A stretch of DNA of 64,000 nucleotides, taken from Nemopilema nomurai (taxonomy: Eukaryota > Cnidaria > Scyphozoa > Rhizostomeae > Rhizostomatidae). The stretch lies in the NCBI GenBank assembly GCA_003864495.1, contig ML133408.1:1042185-1106184 (forward strand). Direction: 5' to 3'. A program made the translations under genes and the position numbers. The notes beneath the pieces were generated by a model. The model was not told the DNA's origin. It saw nothing but the letters and a program-made list of their open reading frames with translations, and made no database searches. Position 1 is the first letter of the stretch, and each line of letters opens with the position of its first letter. Shown here one piece after another: positions 61,301 to 64,000 of the stretch.

Positions 61301-64000
61301 AGGCATTATTGCATCACTCGTAGATACTAATATACACGCTGGTTCACTGTAAAAAACCGTTTTCGGTGACCGTTTTATCTGTTGCAATAGAAATTGGATT
61401 TGAGGCATGGTACTGCAGTGACGGAATCGTATGTAACGAACGTTTGTCATCCAACCTCAGCCATTTTCATTTCAATGCTCGAAGCAGCTGGTTTTTATAT
61501 TTTCTCAGTTGTTTTGTTTTTATTTTGCGTGCAGTTATAAATAAAGCTTTGTAAACATAGCGCTTGTGTATTACTGGCTGCTTTTACTGCTCCTTCAAAG
61601 CAAAGTAAATATTTGAAGTTTATTTAGTGCTTTTCAAAAGAGCCAATAGGGGAACTGATGATACTGCGCCTCCCCAGGACAGATTAATCACACACGATCG
61701 ATTGATGTGGGTTCCCCGTCTTCGCGTGCAGAATTATTTCTTTGAGTGCTCGCGCCTTTAAAGCCAGATCAGATCTGTATCCACAGAAGTCATGCATGTT
61801 AATCAAACTTTAATATTCCTCCTTTGATCTTCTTTTGCCAATCTAATCCCATCCTTTGTGCGTAACCTTAGTGAACAGTTGACATCCTCCAGGCTTTCTT
61901 TTTAATAAAAATGCCCGTTAGAGATAACAGAACTGTTTTCAATAATAACTCTGTTGAACTTATCGTACGCACCTTAGAGGTTTTGGTTGTTTTAACATTA
62001 TTTTCGGCCACATTTGTCTTGATTGTGTTATTGTGCCTTTGCTGCGATGCTTCATGTAACCAGTTACCAATCAAACATGTCTTTCGATTGCAGCTCCACA
62101 AACACAGGTATGACGTTTCAAAAACCCTCCAGGCCTTGATACGGTCACCATTCGCAAAGACAAACACACGAAAATGGTCCGAAGATGAGAGGGTAGGCTT
62201 CTTCGCTTTCACGTTCTAATTCCTTTCTAAACCTCATTAGACGCTTTGTTTACATTTTTAAAAGGTTCTCCGATTCCCTGGGATTTGATTTCCCTCGAGG
62301 AACTCCTATTCCTCAAACAGAGGATTGATTGTCTTGCACTACATTCCACTACTCAGTCATATTGAATGGCTGAATAAACTAACAAATCCGTCCTAGAAAT
62401 AATCTTTAATCAAATTTCGAGTTTCAAGGGCTCTTGACGTGGGATTTAAAGCTTAGAGAAGAACCTACGTTTTGCTGTTGGTTTTCGAAAATAATGCATT
62501 TCCACCAAGAAGTTCAGCCATTTCAAGACTTTTTCAAAAAATTGTCAATACTTTTTCAAGCCATATTTTCCCATAGAAGCTTTTCGTGCGAGGCCTTCGA
62601 CAGTACGGAAAAAATTTCAACAAGATCAAACGAGAACTGCTACCAGACAGAGAAACGGTTAGTTTTTATTTATTTTTTCTTCATCTTTTTTTGCCGGCGT
62701 TCGTTCTAATTAGCTAACTTATTTGATTATATTTATTTGATTGAGAGACGCCGTGTCCCTCTGTGCGTAGATACATTAGCCTCGTCTCTGAAAATGACTT
62801 CTTTCAGAATGAGGGTGTGGACGCAAAACACGCGAATCTCTTCTCAGTATCTTCATTGATATTGTAAGAAAACTCTCCAGACATATACGATTTCGAGTGG
62901 CAGCCGGGTTCAATGCTGTTAAGTGTTGTGTTACGTTTGGGCCTGCGTTGAGTGTGTAGCAGCTCGTTAGTGCTAGTCTTGGCTGTCTGGACGAGGTCTC
63001 ACTTGTTGACAAACGCGCGATTGAAACTTCAGAGCGGGCTTGTAGAGCGGCCATGGACAGTGACGCAAGCAATCAGCGTCGCCCTAAGATAGAATATCAC
63101 GTATAAGCGTGTCCGAACCAGAGTTGAGATGAGCAGAGTAAAGAAGGGGGGTCCTTTACAGACTGATAGCGGGAAATTAATAAGAGGACATGTTGTTAAT
63201 GTCGTAAATTGAAACCAGCAGAAGTCATGTCAAGTTGAGTCCCCATGTCAAGTACTGGAGTCTTGGCCCAATCGTTGCCTGAATGACTCACTCACCTTAA
63301 TTAATATATTAATTTGTATTTGTTGTACCCATCCCATTTGTATCAAAGGTTCTGTACTGTACGCTTGACCTTTTACGTGTATCATTTGAAGATGTTAGAC
63401 TTATACTTCACGTTGTCTCTCGCTGTACTTCACACCCCACGGGGAGTCACAGCTTGTCAAGAACGATCTGACCCTTCGACTTGTGTCACCATTCAAGCCA
63501 ATGATCCACCGAGGCTTCGTTGACCCCCACTAGAACCTGACACGGCAGAGTTGGGTGGGACCTGGGTATTGTAAATGGCACTTGAGCGCCAACTGTTGCT
63601 TTTTGTATGAATGCACAATCACCACGATTGTCAATGTGTCTCAAAATGGCCAATTTTACCGGATCATGATATGTTCGTAGAATTTAATGATTTACGTTTT
63701 GCCATCGTAACAAGGTGACATAGAAACGAGGTTTAGGCATACGATATTCCTGCTATGACGTGAGTCGACACACAAAGGTCGAGTTTGTGTATAAAAGCGA
63801 GAATGTGAAACACACAAGGCCACTTTGTGGGATCAAATATGAAACTAACATTTGAGTTGTTCTTTTTTCAACAGAGTGAGTTGGTGCATTATTACTACGT
63901 CTGGAAGAAGACGCCCACCGCGATCAATTCACGGCCGCACAAGCGAGGCAGGCGACACAGCGTCCTGTGCAGGAAAACGAGGTCCGCCAAGAACAAAACA
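49314..64000 (+). CDS. RERE: Atrophin/RERE-like BAH-ELM2-SANT transcriptional corepressor (12 exons; 3' part beyond right edge)
   Basis: Nuclear corepressor; in the family the ELM2-SANT pair recruits HDAC1/2 and the BAH domain binds chromatin. Exons 49314-49509, 54466-54536, 55762-55867, 56182-56272, 57226-57333, 59382-59430, 60076-60150, 60858-60913, 61195-61297, 62094-62192, 62577-62657 and 63875-64000 keep phase throughout (1161 bases, 387 codons). Residues 1-60 are unique. BAH spans about 61-190 ([67 protein letters not shown]). ELM2 spans about 196-305 ([34 protein letters not shown]). SANT starts near W313 ([41 protein letters not shown]), followed by the basic [10 protein letters not shown] tail seen in RERE. 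Start chosen at the first ATG of the exon. The GATA finger and atrophin region would lie off the edge. Confidence 0.93.
55442..55530. repeat. 29-bp tandem repeat, three copies
   Basis: Copies of CTAAGAATAGGATTGCCCCC plus GTCCCCTCC begin near 55442, 55471 and 55500, almost identical. Located in the second intron of the BAH-ELM2-SANT gene. Confidence 0.9.
57520..57845. repeat. Polypurine tract, about 325 bp
   Basis: The plus strand is almost pure A/G, built from GAGGGAGAGAAAAAGAGG and AGAACAGAAGAGGAAG units. It lies in the intron between the exons ending at 57333 and starting at 59382 of the BAH-ELM2-SANT gene, so the purine strand is in the pre-mRNA. Such tracts can form triplex DNA or act as purine-rich splicing or R-loop sites; no function is shown. 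Confidence 0.9.
58340..58400. repeat. AAGGGGTGGGGGCAGT short tandem repeat, two copies
   Basis: Two near-identical G-rich units in the same intron as the polypurine tract; potential G-quadruplex. Confidence 0.7.
59030..59200. repeat. About 20-bp minisatellite, about 8 copies
   Basis: Diverged copies of CACATGGGACCATCTCTGT in the intron just before the exon at 59382 of the BAH-ELM2-SANT gene. Confidence 0.9.

Noticed and set aside
63314..63523. Plus-strand open frame with a leader-like start ([13 protein letters not shown]) and two cysteines
   Set aside because: It lies in an intron of the BAH-ELM2-SANT gene, has no TATA box or splice donor, and ends quickly; chance is likely.
63790..63797. 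TATAAAAG just upstream of the last visible RERE-like exon
   Set aside because: Could be an internal promoter, but it lies in an intron and a single 8-base match is not enough.

Overview
The window is nuclear DNA from an animal, most likely an anthozoan cnidarian such as a sea anemone or coral. It is AT-rich, has short exons with GT-AG introns of 0.1 to 5 kb, and carries tRNA-derived SINEs and MITEs. It also holds a secreted astacin protease ending in a ShK-toxin-like (ShKT) domain beside a tiny secreted ShKT peptide gene, a pairing typical of cnidarian venom and secretion repertoires. The phylum is inferred; no ribosomal or mitochondrial marker is present. All multi-exon models below were built by reading splice sites by hand and checking that reading phase is kept across every junction.

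Layout. 76-7541 (-): 13 exons of the beta subunit of cytosolic phenylalanyl-tRNA synthetase (FARSB), start codon at 7541, 3' part beyond the left edge. 8183-11788 (+): two related first exons of small secreted peptides, each with a TATA box, and candidate terminal exons; one terminal exon looks Gla-domain-like. 11766-14988 (-): a five-exon gene for a Ser/Arg-rich disordered N-terminus joined to an unrecognised helical domain. 15-19.9 kb: no secure gene; a tandem duplication and a SINE. 19936-23200 (+): astacin-ShKT gene. 26381-27811 (+): ShKT peptide gene. 29658-30197 (-) and 32420-32851 (+): two intronless genes whose whole product matches the helical domain of the 12-kb gene, giving a three-member local family. 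32.9-49.3 kb: about 16 kb without a supported gene, holding several MITEs. 49314 to the right edge (+): 12 exons of an atrophin/RERE-type BAH-ELM2-SANT corepressor, 3' part beyond the edge.

The two edge genes are conserved housekeeping or regulatory genes (translation; HDAC-linked chromatin repression). The 8-33 kb interior is lineage-specific: secreted peptides, a protease, and a local domain family spread by duplication. No operon logic applies. The most novel items are the three-member helical family, in which one copy is fused and split by an intron while the others are intronless, and the two orphan secreted-peptide genes.
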